NCBI RefSeq assembly: GCF_001012815.1
Contig: NZ_JYJP01000143.1
Coordinates: 1 to 64,000, forward strand
Source: Vibrio mexicanus
GTDB lineage: Bacteria > Pseudomonadota > Gammaproteobacteria > Enterobacterales > Vibrionaceae
DNA length: 64,000 nucleotides
Direction: 5' to 3'
In this document: positions 8,968-19,016 of the stretch, one piece after another
How positions within the stretch are numbered: the first letter of the stretch is position 1
How the letters are laid out: each line of letters starts with the position of its first letter
The notes under the pieces: generated by a model
The model's database searches: none
Told to the model about the DNA's origin: nothing
The model's input: only the letters and a program-made list of their open reading frames with translations
Made by a program: the position numbers and the translations under genes

Positions 8968-10301
8968 TTAGACAGCGCCCTCTGCAATGAGGTTATGTTT
9001 ATTCAACAATCGATACATAGTTGCACGCGAGACGCCTAACTCTTTTGCTGCCATAGAAACTTGACCAGAGTGCGATTCAAGCACGAGTAGCAAAGCATCT
9101 CGCTCACTGCGTTCTCGAATACTCTTCAAACTTCGTTTACTGTCGCTACGCTTTGGTAAATCAAGTTGCTGCTCATCAATCATGACTGACTCTGACATCA
9201 GCACGATCCGTTTCACTTGATTCATCAGTTCGCGAACATTACCCGGCCAGTGATAACGAGTGAGATCTCGAATTGCCGTATCCGTGTAGCTTCTTGCCTG
9301 CGCATTAAACTCTTTTGAATACACCAACAAGAAATGACGAGCTAAAATCGCAATATCGCCCGCACGCTCTTTCAAGCTTGGTACATTGATTCTCAAGACA
9401 TTAATGTAGTGATAGAGCTCTTCATTGAAGTCGCCGTTAATCAACGCTTTTTCAATATCAGAAGAGTTCGCAGCTAAAACACGAACATCGACACTCTTAC
9501 GGCCTTCCGATGTTTCCACCATACCTTCTTGCAGGAATCTAAGCAGATTCAGCTGTTGAGATTTAGGCAGGGTAAGAATATCGTTGAGTAAGATGGTGCC
9601 GCCATCTGCGCGTTCAAGCATCGAGATTTGGTTGGAATCTTCTCGGTCGATACCAAATAAATCACATTCTAAGCGACGCTCCGACATCGCACGGCAGTTC
9701 ACTGAGATAAACTCATTTTGCGCTCGCGCAGAGGTTTTATGCACTGCACGGGCCACTGTCTCTTTGCCTGTGCCGCTTTCACCATAAATCAGTATGCTTA
9801 CATCGGTTGGACCAATGCGCTTTACCTGATCACGAAGGCGCTTCATTGGTACAGATTCACCAATAAGCCCCATATCATTTGTTGAGCCATAATGTGGCCA
9901 AACTTTTTTCTCTAACTTAAGCATCCCAAGCTGATGACCTATGGTGCTAAGTAACTGTGCATCTGGAATTGGAGCGGTGAAGAAATCGATGCAGAAATTC
10001 ACAATAAACTGGCAGATAGTATCTGAGCTTAGTTGTGATTCTCTGATAAAGGCTAGCCAACGAACTTGCTTATGGTTGTCACTAAGTTCGCAATACCATT
10101 CAAACTAAATTCGTCATGACTTAGGTCGACAATCCCAATACACGGGCCTGTTTCAGCAAAAAGAACGTCTGCTTTACGTAAATCTGCACACTGAGTGCAA
10201 CGCCAACCCACTTGCTCTAACACGTTGAGCCAAGGTTCGTATGTCCCACCAACAACGACAAGTGAACCAGGGACAGAATCCATTCGGAATTGAGTACCCA
10301 T
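8968..10301 (-). CDS. vpsR: VpsR/CpsR-type biofilm and exopolysaccharide regulator (frameshifted)
   Basis: Transcription activator of exopolysaccharide genes; V. cholerae VpsR responds to c-di-GMP and works with sigma-70 RNA polymerase. Domains: N-terminal receiver-like domain (1-130, starting MGTQFRMDSVPGSLVVVGG), AAA+ domain with Walker A GESGTGKE, and a C-terminal Fis-type helix-turn-helix (SMAAKELGVSRATMYRLLNKH). The sigma-54 contact motif GAFTGA is absent between LFGIDRED and ADGG, as in V. cholerae VpsR. One lost base near 10075 separates residues 1-81 from the rest; restored, the protein has 444 residues and reads ...NLVTNHKQVRWLAFIRE. The neighbours lysS and prfB match the V. cholerae locus. 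A natural frameshift is possible, since biofilm regulators do mutate in culture, but the many similar errors here make that less likely. Confidence 0.9.
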
Positions 10302-10521
10302 CTAAATGTTCCTTATATTGATTTTTTTGTACATGGAATTGGCTACATGAGAAGAATTACCAACTCCAATAACCAAACTATCCCAAAACCATTGTCTCAA
10401 TACTAAGATTAGGCCGTGAATAATCTGTTTACCACACGTTTTAATGATCTACATTCATCAAATCAATGCAACAAATCAATCATTATTCAAGCTGGCACTC
10501 GGTAACTTCGAATTAGGCAAC

Positions 10522-10547
10522 AAAAAAGCCACCCTAAGGTGGCTTTG
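10522..10547 (-). terminator. Terminator of lysS
   Basis: Stem AAAGCCACC/GGTGGCTTT with a CTAA loop. On the minus strand it is followed by a T run and lies about 20 bases beyond the lysS stop. The remainder of 10302-10521 is AT-rich and presumably holds the vpsR promoter. Confidence 0.85.
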
Positions 10548-10568
10548 CAATCATTTGTGCGAGGCAGA

Positions 10569-12086
10569 TTACGCTTGAGGGCGCATTGCTGGGAACAAAA
10601 TCACGTCACGGATGGTGTGAGTGTTAGTAAACAGCATTGCTAGGCGGTCAATACCGATACCTTGACCCGCTGTTGGCGGTAGGCCGTGTTCAAGTGCCGT
10701 GATGTAGTCTGCATCGTAGTACATTGCTTCATCATCACCTGCATCTTTCGCGTCAACCTGAGCTTTAAAGCGTGCATCTTGGTCTTCTGCATCGTTAAGC
10801 TCAGAGAAGCCGTTTGCAACTTCACGACCACCGATAAAGAACTCGAAACGGTCTGTGAAGAACGGGTTGTCATCGCTACGACGAGCTAGCGGCGAGATGT
10901 CTGCTGGGTAGCCGGTGATGAACGTTGGTTGGATTAGCTGTGGTTCAGCTGTCTCACCAAAGATCTCTTCTAGTAGCTGGCCGCATGTCCAGAATGTCTC
11001 AACTTCAACGTGTACCGATTTCGCGATAGCAACCATCTTATCACGGTCAGTTAGGTCCGCTTCAGTCAGTGCTTGGATCTCTGCGTGGTCCGGGTTGTAG
11101 TGCTTGATAGCTTCAAACATGCTCATGCGAGCGTACTTACCACCAAACTCAACAGTCTCTTCACCGTAAGGCATAGAGGTTGAACCTAGAACATCCATCG
11201 CAACCGTGCTTAGCATCTCTTCTGTCAGATCCATCAGATCTTTGTAGTCTGCGTAAGCTTGGTAGAACTCCATCATTGTGAATTCTGGGTTGTGACGTGG
11301 CGAAAGACCTTCGTTACGGAAGTTACGGTTGATCTCGAATACGCGGTCAAAACCACCAACCACTAGACGCTTCAGGTAAAGCTCCGGCGCAACACGTAGG
11401 TACATGTCGATGTCTAGTGCATTGTGGTGAGTGATGAATGGACGAGCCGTTGCACCACCTGGGATCACGTGCATCATTGGCGTTTCAACTTCTAGGTAGC
11501 CTTTTGAGCTCATGAAGTTACGGATTGCCGATACAAGCTTCGAGCGAATGATGAACGCTTCACGTGAATCTTGGTTCACGATTAGGTCAACGTAACGCTG
11601 ACGGTAACGCATCTCTTGGTCCGTTAGGCCGTGGAACTTCTCTGGAAGTGGACGAAGTGCTTTGGTTAACAGCTCGTAAGACTCCATGTTCACGTAAAGG
11701 TCGCCTTTACCTGACTTATGAAGTGCACCTTTAACACCGATGATGTCACCAATATCTAGGCCTTGGTACTTCTCTTTAAGCTCTTTTTGAACATCTTTTG
11801 CAGCGTATGCTTGGATACGACCAGATGTTTCTTGGATAGCTAGGAATGGACCACGCTTAGCCATAACACGGCCAGCGATTGCAACCACGTGGTTTAGCTC
11901 TTCTAGCTCTTCCTTCGTCTTTTCACCGAATTCCGCTTGAAGATCGCCAGCTAGGTGCTCACGACGGAAATCATTTGGGTGACCGTTTGCTTTGCACGAC
12001 TGGCGAATATGATCCAGTTTCGCACGACGCTCAGCGATCAGCTTATTTTCTTCTTGTTGGTTCTCGTTTTGAACAGCATCAGTCAT
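10569..12086 (-). CDS. lysS: Lysyl-tRNA synthetase, class II
   Basis: Charges tRNA-Lys. The 505-residue length matches the family. The N-terminal OB fold (about 65-170, e.g. VAIAGRVMAKRGPFLAIQ) is followed by the class II catalytic core. Motif 2 is visible at FEINRNFRNEGLSPRHNPEFTMMEFY (given here as two overlapping parts, RNFRNEG and HNPEFTMMEFY), and motif 3 at GQGIGIDRLAMLF. It lies 51 bases after prfB in the prfB-lysS operon, an order conserved across gammaproteobacteria. No frameshift. Confidence 0.97.
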   Translation of the reverse strand: MTDAVQNENQQEENKLIAERRAKLDHIRQSCKANGHPNDFRREHLAGDLQAEFGEKTKEELEELNHVVAIAGRVMAKRGPFLAIQETSGRIQAYAAKDVQKELKEKYQGLDIGDIIGVKGALHKSGKGDLYVNMESYELLTKALRPLPEKFHGLTDQEMRYRQRYVDLIVNQDSREAFIIRSKLVSAIRNFMSSKGYLEVETPMMHVIPGGATARPFITHHNALDIDMYLRVAPELYLKRLVVGGFDRVFEINRNFRNEGLSPRHNPEFTMMEFYQAYADYKDLMDLTEEMLSTVAMDVLGSTSMPYGEETVEFGGKYARMSMFEAIKHYNPDHAEIQALTEADLTDRDKMVAIAKSVHVEVETFWTCGQLLEEIFGETAEPQLIQPTFITGYPADISPLARRSDDNPFFTDRFEFFIGGREVANGFSELNDAEDQDARFKAQVDAKDAGDDEAMYYDADYITALEHGLPPTAGQGIGIDRLAMLFTNTHTIRDVILFPAMRPQA

Positions 12087-12137
12087 TTTCGATGTATCCT
12101 GTTTTCGTTAGTAACGATAGTTTTTTCGGTGAAAAGC

Positions 12138-13236
12138 TTACAGACCTGATTTCAGGCTAGCTTCGATAAATTTGTCTAGGTCGCCATCTAGAACCGCTTG
12201 AGTGTTGCGGTTTTCTACGCCAGTACGCAGGTCTTTGATGCGCGAGTCATCTAGTACGTACGAGCGGATTTGGCTACCCCAGCCGATGTCAGATTTCGCA
12301 TCTTCGTTCGCTTGCTTCTCTGCATTTTGCTTTTGAAGCTCATGTTCGAACAGTTTTGCGCGAAGCTGTTTCATCGCCTGATCTTTGTTTTTGTGCTGAG
12401 AACGGTCGTTCTGGCACTGAACCACAATATTGGTTGGAACGTGAGTAATACGTACCGCCGATTCCGTGGTGTTAACGTGCTGACCACCCGCACCCGATGC
12501 ACGGTATACATCGATACGCAGGTCAGCAGGGTTAATGTCGATCTGAATGTTGTCATCAATCTCTGGGTAGATAAACGCAGAAGCAAATGACGTATGACGA
12601 CGGCCGCTTGAATCGAATGGCGATTTACGAACGAGACGGTGAACACCTGTCTCAGTACGCAGCCAACCGTAAGCGTATTCGCCAGAGATCTTAACCGTTG
12701 CGCCTTTCAAGCCTGCAACTTCGCCTTCAGATACTTCGATAACCTCAGTTTTGAAGCCCTTAGCTTCCGCCCAACGTAGGTACATGCGTAGCATCATGTT
12801 GGTCCAGTCTTGTGCCTCTGTACCACCTGAACCTGATTGAAGGTCGATGTAACAGTCTGAAGCATCGTGGTCACCAGAGAACATACGACGGAACTCTAGT
12901 TTCTCAAGTTTGGCTTCTAAGTCAGCAAGTTCTGGTTCGATCTCGTCAAACGTTTCTTGATCTTCTTCTTCAACTGCAAGCTCTAGAAGACCATCTACAT
13001 CTTCTACACCTTGGTCAAGTTGGTCGATCGTTTCTACAACCGCTTCAAGTGATGCACGCTCTTTACCCAACGCTTGTGCACGCTCAGGTTCGTTCCATAC
13101 ATCCGGTTGTTCTAGCTCTGCATTAACTTCTTCTAGACGCTCTTTCTTAGCGTCATAGTCAAAGGTACCCCCTAAGGACATCAGTACGCTCTGATACATC
13201 CTTCAGACGGTTTTTAATAGGATTGATTTCAAACAT
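12138..13236 (-). CDS. prfB: Peptide chain release factor 2, with programmed +1 frameshift
   Basis: Terminates translation at UGA and UAA. The first 25 codons run from ATG at 13236 (MFEINPIKNRLKDVSERTDV) to an in-frame TGA at 13159-13161. Just before it is the classic slippery context: an internal Shine-Dalgarno AGGGGG, then CTT TGA C. A +1 slip on CTT joins the 340-codon second frame (DYDAKKERLEEV...), giving about 365 residues. The second frame carries the stop-codon recognition tripeptide SPF (KSPFDSSG) and the catalytic GGQ (GAGGQHVN). Low RF2 raises frameshifting, so the protein regulates its own level. Unlike the other shifts in the window, this one is real biology. Confidence 0.97.
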
Positions 13237-13317
13237 GTTTGCTCAACATTTTAGAATAGAATTTAACCGCAGAAGTTTACTCAAAAATGTGACGAAGATA
13301 CAGAAAAAATTTGGTCC

Positions 13318-13352
13318 ATAAAAAAGGCCAGTACCCCGTACTAGCCTTTATG
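13318..13352 (-). terminator. Terminator of brnQ
   Basis: Stem AAGGC-AGTAC/GTACT-GCCTT with one internal T/G mismatch pair. On the minus strand it is followed by TTTTTT, just beyond the restored end of brnQ. Confidence 0.8.
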
Positions 13353-13372
13353 AAGTCAGTATTTTGTACTGA

Positions 13373-14681
13373 TTATGACTGCTCTTGAACCAGAACCGAT
13401 TCTTCCTTGCCAATGAACATGACACAAATCATCGCGCTAATGTTGCAATGCCCAACCCATGCCGTACTCGTACAGAGGAAGCACTTCAAATGCAGACATA
13501 TTGACGCCCATTACTTTTAACGCATCGATCAATGCAAATAGCAGCGATACCAAGATAACTGAGCGATAAGCCACTTTTGGATTTGGCAATTTACTGCGGA
13601 TAAACGTCAAGACCACTAAGGCAATAGCCACCGGGTATAGAGCAAACAGAACAGGCACAGACAGAGTAATCAACTGAGCAAGTCCAACGTTAGCAACAAC
13701 CGCACAAGCGATACCATTGATCACCACCCACTGCTTGTATGAAAGTGAAGTCAATGAAGCGAAATAATCAGAACACGCTGAAATCAGGCCAATTGCCGTC
13801 GTTAAGCAAGCCAGCAAAACTATGATAGACAGTACTAACTGACCATTTGCACCAAACAAAGCTTGAACGTAAGCACTTAATACTGCACCGCCGTTATCCG
13901 CGCCAGCAGCAACAGTCGCGCTAGTTGAACCTAAATAGAATAGCGAGATGTAAACAAACGCAAGACCCGCTGCGGCAATGAAAGCCGCACAGATAAGGTA
14001 TTTCGTTTTGGCTTTTTGCTCAGTAATACCTTTACCACGCAGTGCATCAATGATCAGCATACCGAACATCAATGAACCAAAGGTATCCATTGTGTTGTAG
14101 CCTTCAAGAAACCCAGTAGTAAGCGGTTGAGTTAGGTAGTCACCTTGAGCCGCCATTAGCTCACCTTGCGGGTTTACCACGACAGCAATCGCCAATACGA
14201 TTAACGCAAGAAACAGAGCTGGCGTTAAGAACTTACCAATCACATCAATCAACTTACCTTGAGACCAAGCAAAGAACATAGCAACTGCAAAGAAGAGGAT
14301 AGAGAATAGGGTCAGTTGAAGTTGGCCAGCATCCACTAAAAATGGTCGAATCGCCATTTCATACGCTACTAAACCGGTACGAGGTGCTGCGAAGGCAGGG
14401 CCGATAATGACGAAGATTAGCACTGCAATCAAAGTGGCGGCTTTTACTGGAAGATCTTTCGTCAAGTGATTCCAAGTACCACCCGCAACTGCAACTGCAA
14501 TAATCGTCACCAGAGGCAAACCTACTGCAGTGAGCAAAAATCCTGTCATTGCTGGCAGAACGTTTTCACCCGCAAGTTGACCGGCTAAAGGTGGGAAGAT
14601 GATATTCCCGGCTCCTAAAAAGAATGCGAAAAGCATAAAGCCTACCGCGAGAATGTCTGTTATTTTTAAAGTTTGCTTCAC
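13373..14681 (-). CDS. brnQ: Branched-chain amino acid transporter BrnQ (C terminus frameshifted)
   Basis: Sodium-coupled importer of leucine, isoleucine and valine (LIVCS family) with about twelve membrane segments. Hallmarks are the N-terminal GFMLFAFFLGAGNIIFPP and LACLTTAIGLISACSDYF in the second half. As written the frame stops at 13437 (...GMGWALQH), giving 414 residues, shorter than E. coli BrnQ (439). Adding one C and one A in the run near 13441-13447 gives WALPTISAMICVMFIGKEE and a stop at 13373, for 436 residues, ending just before the terminator. So the true end is probably 13373. It is the only transporter in the lysS-prfB neighbourhood and has its own promoter region upstream. 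Confidence 0.88.
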
Positions 14682-14981
14682 AGCTAACCCTTTTTATCGT
14701 TGTGTAAATGTTGTATTTGCTTTGCCGCGCAGTGTGATCTGCGTAGTAAAATTGAGCGGATAATGGCGAAGATCACACAAACGTGCAACCTTTGAATACA
14801 AAACGCTATATAAATTTATTACACAAGCAAAAAAGCAGCATAATCCACTAGCTTGAATAAAAACATAAGATTAATTGACGTCATAAATAATCAACATATT
14901 GAGAACATAACAGAACAAATAACCAAACCAGACTTTAACAGCAATAAAAAATACAGACAGATGAGCATTTAATAGACAATT
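14682..14981. other. Divergent intergenic region brnQ/trmN6
   Basis: AT-rich 300-base spacer between two divergent genes; it must hold both promoters. I see no clear operator, hairpin or reading frame. Confidence 0.5.
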
Positions 14982-15701
14982 ATGGCAAGTAGCACGTTGA
15001 ACACTAAAGACTTTCGATTCAAGCAGTTCTCTGTTAGAGGTGGGCACTCTGGCATGCCAGTCAGCACAGATGGTGTGTTACTCGGCGCATGGGCAAACAT
15101 TACCCACAGAGAGTCTATTTTAGACATTGGTACAGGTACTGGTCTACTAAGCTTGATGGCCGCCCAACGATCCAAATCTTCGCAAATCATCGCAATCGAC
15201 ATTGAACCCAATGCGATTGAGGCCGCTCAGTTCAACTTTGAGCAATCTCCTTGGGGCGACAGACTCAAGCTTGTTGACGGTGATGTTCTCACTCATGATT
15301 TCAAAGCAACTTTCCAACACATCATCTGCAATCCGCCCTACTTTACCTCTGGTGAGCAAACCAAAGCTCATCAACGAGCGATTGCTCGTCATTGCGATAC
15401 TTTGGATCACCGCTCACTTATTCAAAAATGTCATACCTTGCTGACTGATAACGGCAAAGCGAGCTTTGTTCTTCCGATTACCGAGGGCGAAACCTTTATT
15501 CAAATTGCGTTAGAAGAAGGCTTTTTCCTTAGCCGCAATTGCAAGGTGAAACCGACCGAGCGTAAACCATGCCATCGACTCCTGTTCGAACTGTCTAAAA
15601 CACCGAGCGACACACAGACAAGCGAGCTGGTTATCCATCAAAATGGTGTGTATAGCGAAGCATTCGTCGAACTGACCCAAGATTTTTATCTCAAGATGTA
15701 G
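14982..15701 (+). CDS. trmN6: tRNA1(Val) adenine-37 N6-methyltransferase
   Basis: SAM-dependent methyltransferase that makes m6A37 in tRNA1-Val (E. coli YfiC/TrmN6). The Rossmann SAM motif ILDIGTGTGLLSLM and the adenine-N6 motif NPPYF are present. The N-terminal FRFKQFSVRGGHSGMPVSTDGVLLG segment (key residues QF, GMPVSTDG) is typical. At 239 residues it is family length. It is followed by srmB, as in E. coli, where yfiC and srmB are divergent neighbours. Confidence 0.92.
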   Translation: MASSTLNTKDFRFKQFSVRGGHSGMPVSTDGVLLGAWANITHRESILDIGTGTGLLSLMAAQRSKSSQIIAIDIEPNAIEAAQFNFEQSPWGDRLKLVDGDVLTHDFKATFQHIICNPPYFTSGEQTKAHQRAIARHCDTLDHRSLIQKCHTLLTDNGKASFVLPITEGETFIQIALEEGFFLSRNCKVKPTERKPCHRLLFELSKTPSDTQTSELVIHQNGVYSEAFVELTQDFYLKM

Positions 15702-15710
15702 AAATAACAT

Positions 15711-15739
15711 GTGATCCTTGTCACCGATCACTTTATAAT
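15711..15739 (+). promoter_or_regulatory. Possible srmB promoter with a CRP-like palindrome
   Basis: A perfect -10 box TATAAT lies at 15734-15739. Just upstream, TGTGA-TCCTTG-TCACC (15710-15725) matches the CRP consensus at nine of ten positions, and GTGATC/GATCAC also forms an inverted repeat. A CRP site this close to the start would repress rather than activate. The hairpin could instead end trmN6. Confidence 0.4.
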
Positions 15740-15790
15740 GTGCGACCTTATTTTGCCCTTAACTGCCAATAGGCTTGTGGAGATACTACT

Positions 15791-17017
15791 GTGATCAAAA
15801 CTTTTGCTGATCTTGATCTAGACCATAACCTTCTTACTGCTATCAAAGAGATGGGATTTGATCGTCCAACTCAAGTGCAAGCGGAAGCCATTCCTCAAGC
15901 TTTAGACGGTAAAGATATTCTTGCTTCAGCGCCTACTGGTACGGGAAAAACGGCAGCATTTGCCATTCCTGCTCTGCAGTATTTGCAAGATTTTCCGCGT
16001 AAGAAAGCGGGTCCAGCACGCGTGCTGATCCTAACGCCTACCCGTGAGCTGGCGATGCAAGTTGCTGATCAAACCCGCGCTTTAGCCAAGAATACCAAGT
16101 TAAATGTATTTACGATTACGGGCGGTGTTCAATACGAAGAGCACGCTGATATTCTTAAGACAACCCAAGACATCGTGGTAGCAACGCCAGGCCGTCTCAT
16201 GGAATACATTGAAGCAGAACGTTTTGATTGCCGAGCGATCGAGTGGCTAATTCTGGATGAAGCCGACCGCATGCTCGACATGGGCTTTGGCCCAACCGTA
16301 GATCGCCTATCTGCAGAATGTCGCTGGCGCAAGCAAACCCTACTTTTCTCTGCAACGCTTGAAGGCCGAGGTGTTGAAGGCTTCACCGCGGATCTATTAA
16401 AAGAGCCAGCCGAGATTGATGCAGAACCATCGCGTCGCGAGCGTAAGAAGATCACTCAGTGGTATCACCGTGCCGATGATATGGAACATAAGCTTGCACT
16501 GCTCAAACACATCATCACAGAGCAAGCAAAGCGCTCAATTGTGTTCTTAAAAACCCGTGAACGTCTTGGAGATCTGCGTGCCGAGTTAGAGAAAGCGCAA
16601 ATCCCATGTGCTTGGATCCAAGGTGAAATGCCACAAGATCGCCGTAACAACGCGATCGAGCGTTTCCGCGATGGCACAGTAAACGTGCTATTGGCAACCG
16701 ACGTCGCCGCTCGTGGTATCGACTTACCTGACGTTTCTCATGTCATCAACTACGACATGCCACGCACCGCAGATGTATACCTGCACCGAATCGGCCGTAC
16801 GGCTCGCGCAGGCAAAAAAGGTAACGCTTTGTCATTAGTAGAAGCACACGATCAGCCAATGCTGGATCGCGTAGCACGCTACATTAAAGAAGACATTAAA
16901 GAGCGGTTTGTTAAAGAGATGCGCCCAAAACACAAAAAGCCTGTGTTTAAGAAAAAGAACAAGAAGAAAGTAGAGAAGAAAAACGCCAAGAAAAAAGTGG
17001 CTAAGAAGAAAAAATAA
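15791..17017 (+). CDS. srmB: ATP-dependent RNA helicase SrmB
   Basis: DEAD-box helicase that helps early assembly of the 50S ribosomal subunit. Motifs in order: Q motif (FDRPTQVQAEAIP), I (APTGTGKTAA), Ia (PTRELAMQ), II (DEAD in LILDEADRMLD), III (SAT), V (VLLATDVAARGIDLPD) and VI (HRIGRTARAG). The tail is very lysine-rich (KKKNKKKVEKKNAKKK), as usual for SrmB. The start is a GTG at 15791, supported by GGAG eight bases upstream. The 408-residue length is slightly shorter than E. coli (444), mostly in the tail. Confidence 0.93.
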   Translation: MIKTFADLDLDHNLLTAIKEMGFDRPTQVQAEAIPQALDGKDILASAPTGTGKTAAFAIPALQYLQDFPRKKAGPARVLILTPTRELAMQVADQTRALAKNTKLNVFTITGGVQYEEHADILKTTQDIVVATPGRLMEYIEAERFDCRAIEWLILDEADRMLDMGFGPTVDRLSAECRWRKQTLLFSATLEGRGVEGFTADLLKEPAEIDAEPSRRERKKITQWYHRADDMEHKLALLKHIITEQAKRSIVFLKTRERLGDLRAELEKAQIPCAWIQGEMPQDRRNNAIERFRDGTVNVLLATDVAARGIDLPDVSHVINYDMPRTADVYLHRIGRTARAGKKGNALSLVEAHDQPMLDRVARYIKEDIKERFVKEMRPKHKKPVFKKKNKKKVEKKNAKKKVAKKKK

Positions 17018-17039
17018 ATTCTTTTGCCAATTCAGATCC

Positions 17040-17071
17040 AAAAATGCCACTTCATACGAAGTGGCATTTTT
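17040..17071. terminator. Terminator of srmB, probably bidirectional
   Basis: Perfect stem AAATGCCACTTC/GAAGTGGCATTT with an ATAC loop and A/T runs on both sides. It follows the srmB stop and can also serve prfC, which converges from the right. Confidence 0.9.
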
Positions 17072-17082
17072 ATATCCAGCAG

Positions 17083-17208
17083 ATACTCAAAATAGTTGGA
17101 GCTCTAGCAAGGCAGCAATCGAATCCGACCCTAGGAGCATAGTCCACTATGTGACTAGGGCGGATGAGTGCAGCTAACGCTGCTAGAGATTCAAATATGA
17201 GGAGTATT
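17083..17208. repeat. ERIC-like intergenic palindromic repeat
   Basis: About 126 bases forming one long imperfect inverted repeat. The ends share ATACTC/GAGTAT, inner arms share CTCTAGCA/TGCTAGAG, and the centre pairs GACCCTAGGAGCATAGT with ACTATGTGACTAGGG. Length, end sequences and the central GTGACTAGGG-GGATGAGTGCAG core fit ERIC (IRU) elements, which are known in enterobacteria and Vibrio. It sits between convergent srmB and prfC, and its right end touches the prfC stop codon. Confidence 0.75.
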
Positions 17209-18796
17209 AGTGTTCGCGAGTCGCTCGGAACTCCACATCAGGAAAACGCTCTGACGCTAGGTTTAAGTTAACCATGGTTGGTGCGATGTAAGACAGGTTA
17301 TCACCGCCATCTAACGCTAGGTTCGCTTGGTTCTTACGCTTAAACTCTTCCAGCTTCTTCGCATCACTACACTCGACCCAACGCGCTGTTGCAACGTTTA
17401 CGCTTTCGTAAATCGCTTCTACGTTGTATTCCGCTTTCAAGCGAGCCACTACCACATCAAACTGTAGGACACCGACAGCACCAACGATAAGATCGTTGTT
17501 TTGAAGTGGACGGAAAACCTGTACTGCACCCTCTTCTGAAAGCTGAACAAGGCCTTTTAGTAGCTGCTTCTGCTTCAATGGATCTTTTAGTCGAATGCGA
17601 CGGAACAGTTCCGGTGCAAAGTTTGGAATACCAGAGAATTTCAGCGCTTCACCTTGAGTGAAAGTGTCACCGATTTGAATCGTACCGTGATTATGCAGGC
17701 CAATAATGTCACCTGCGTACGCATTTTCAGCACGAGAACGGTCACCCGCCATGAAGGTAACCGCATCTGAAATGCTCACCTTCTTACCCGTACGCACGTG
17801 ATTCATCTTCATACCTTGCTTGTAGGTGCCCGATACAATACGCATAAAAGCAATACGGTCGCGGTGCTTAGGATCCATATTGGCTTGGATCTTAAAGACG
17901 AAACCAGAGAACTCTTCCTCTGTTGCTTCTACATCACGCTCAACCGCTTGACGCGTTTTTGGCGCAGGCGCCCACTTAGTCAGACCATCAAGCATATGGT
18001 CAACACCAAAGTTACCCAGTGCCGTACCGAAATAAACTGGTGTTAACTCGCCTGCTAGGAACAGCTCTAAATCAAACTCTGGACAAGCGCCCATGACAAG
18101 CTCTAGCTCTTCACGTACACTTTCAGCAAGATCTGCACCGACTTTCTCATCAAGCTCTGGGTTATCTAAGCCCTTGATGATACGTACTTCTTGAATCTCA
18201 TGACCGTGGCCAGACTCATACAAAATCGTCTCATCTCGGTGAATGTGATAAACACCCTTGAACTCTTTACCACAACCTATCGGCCAAGAGATTGGCGCAC
18301 ACGCCATGCCAAGCTCGCTTTCGACTTCGTCTAGTACTTCCATTGGGTCGCGAACATCACGGTCCAATTTGTTCATGAAAGTCACGATTGGCGTGTCACG
18401 CAAACGCGTTACTTCCATCAGCTTACGAGTACGATCCTCGACACCTTTCGCAGCGTCGATCACCATTAGACATGAATCTACCGCAGTTAGTGTGCGGTAC
18501 GTATCTTCCGAGAAATCTTCGTGTCCAGGAGTATCTAGTAGGTTTACTAGGCAGTCGTTGTATGGGAACTGCATTACGGAAGTTGTTACCGAGATACCAC
18601 GCTCTTTTTCCATTTCCATCCAGTCGGATTTAGCGTGTTGCGCTGAGCCACGACCTTTTACCGTACCCGCCTTTTGAATAGCGTTTCCGAATAAAAGTAC
18701 TTTTTCAGTAATGGTGGTCTTACCCGCATCCGGGTGAGAAATGATCGCGAATGTTCTACGTTTTGACACTTCGCTCATAAATGGACTATTTGACAT
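17207..18796 (-). CDS. prfC: Peptide chain release factor 3
   Basis: Ribosome-dependent GTPase that recycles RF1 and RF2. The G1 motif SHPDAGKTT is near the N terminus, with the switch region RGISVTTSVMQF, G3 DTPGHEDFSEDT and G4 NKLDRD. Domain II (SGFVFKIQANMDP) and the conserved end FPDVEFRATREH follow. Length 529 residues is standard. No frameshift. The 214 bases upstream (18797-19010), divergent from the c-di-GMP gene, hold no other feature I can support. Confidence 0.96.
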   Translation of the reverse strand: MSNSPFMSEVSKRRTFAIISHPDAGKTTITEKVLLFGNAIQKAGTVKGRGSAQHAKSDWMEMEKERGISVTTSVMQFPYNDCLVNLLDTPGHEDFSEDTYRTLTAVDSCLMVIDAAKGVEDRTRKLMEVTRLRDTPIVTFMNKLDRDVRDPMEVLDEVESELGMACAPISWPIGCGKEFKGVYHIHRDETILYESGHGHEIQEVRIIKGLDNPELDEKVGADLAESVREELELVMGACPEFDLELFLAGELTPVYFGTALGNFGVDHMLDGLTKWAPAPKTRQAVERDVEATEEEFSGFVFKIQANMDPKHRDRIAFMRIVSGTYKQGMKMNHVRTGKKVSISDAVTFMAGDRSRAENAYAGDIIGLHNHGTIQIGDTFTQGEALKFSGIPNFAPELFRRIRLKDPLKQKQLLKGLVQLSEEGAVQVFRPLQNNDLIVGAVGVLQFDVVVARLKAEYNVEAIYESVNVATARWVECSDAKKLEEFKRKNQANLALDGGDNLSYIAPTMVNLNLASERFPDVEFRATREH

Positions 18797-19016
18797 GAAA
18801 TTCGTCTTCTATTGGGCTAGCGTTACAGTCGGCGACAAAAAACTCACACTTCGCTAGCAGTTCGATTCAATTTTGCGCGGTATTCTCGCCTATATCGAAG
18901 CGTTCGGCAACTGAACTCAGTATATAGAGTCATAAAATAGACACATTGAAGTGAGAAATTAATAAATCGATCAATTTGAGCTATAACTAAAGAAGGAAAA
19001 AGTAACGAAGTTGACT

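Noticed and set aside
13437..14681. BrnQ as a naturally shortened 414-residue transporter
   Set aside because: The sequence after the stop encodes a typical BrnQ tail in another frame that ends just before the terminator.
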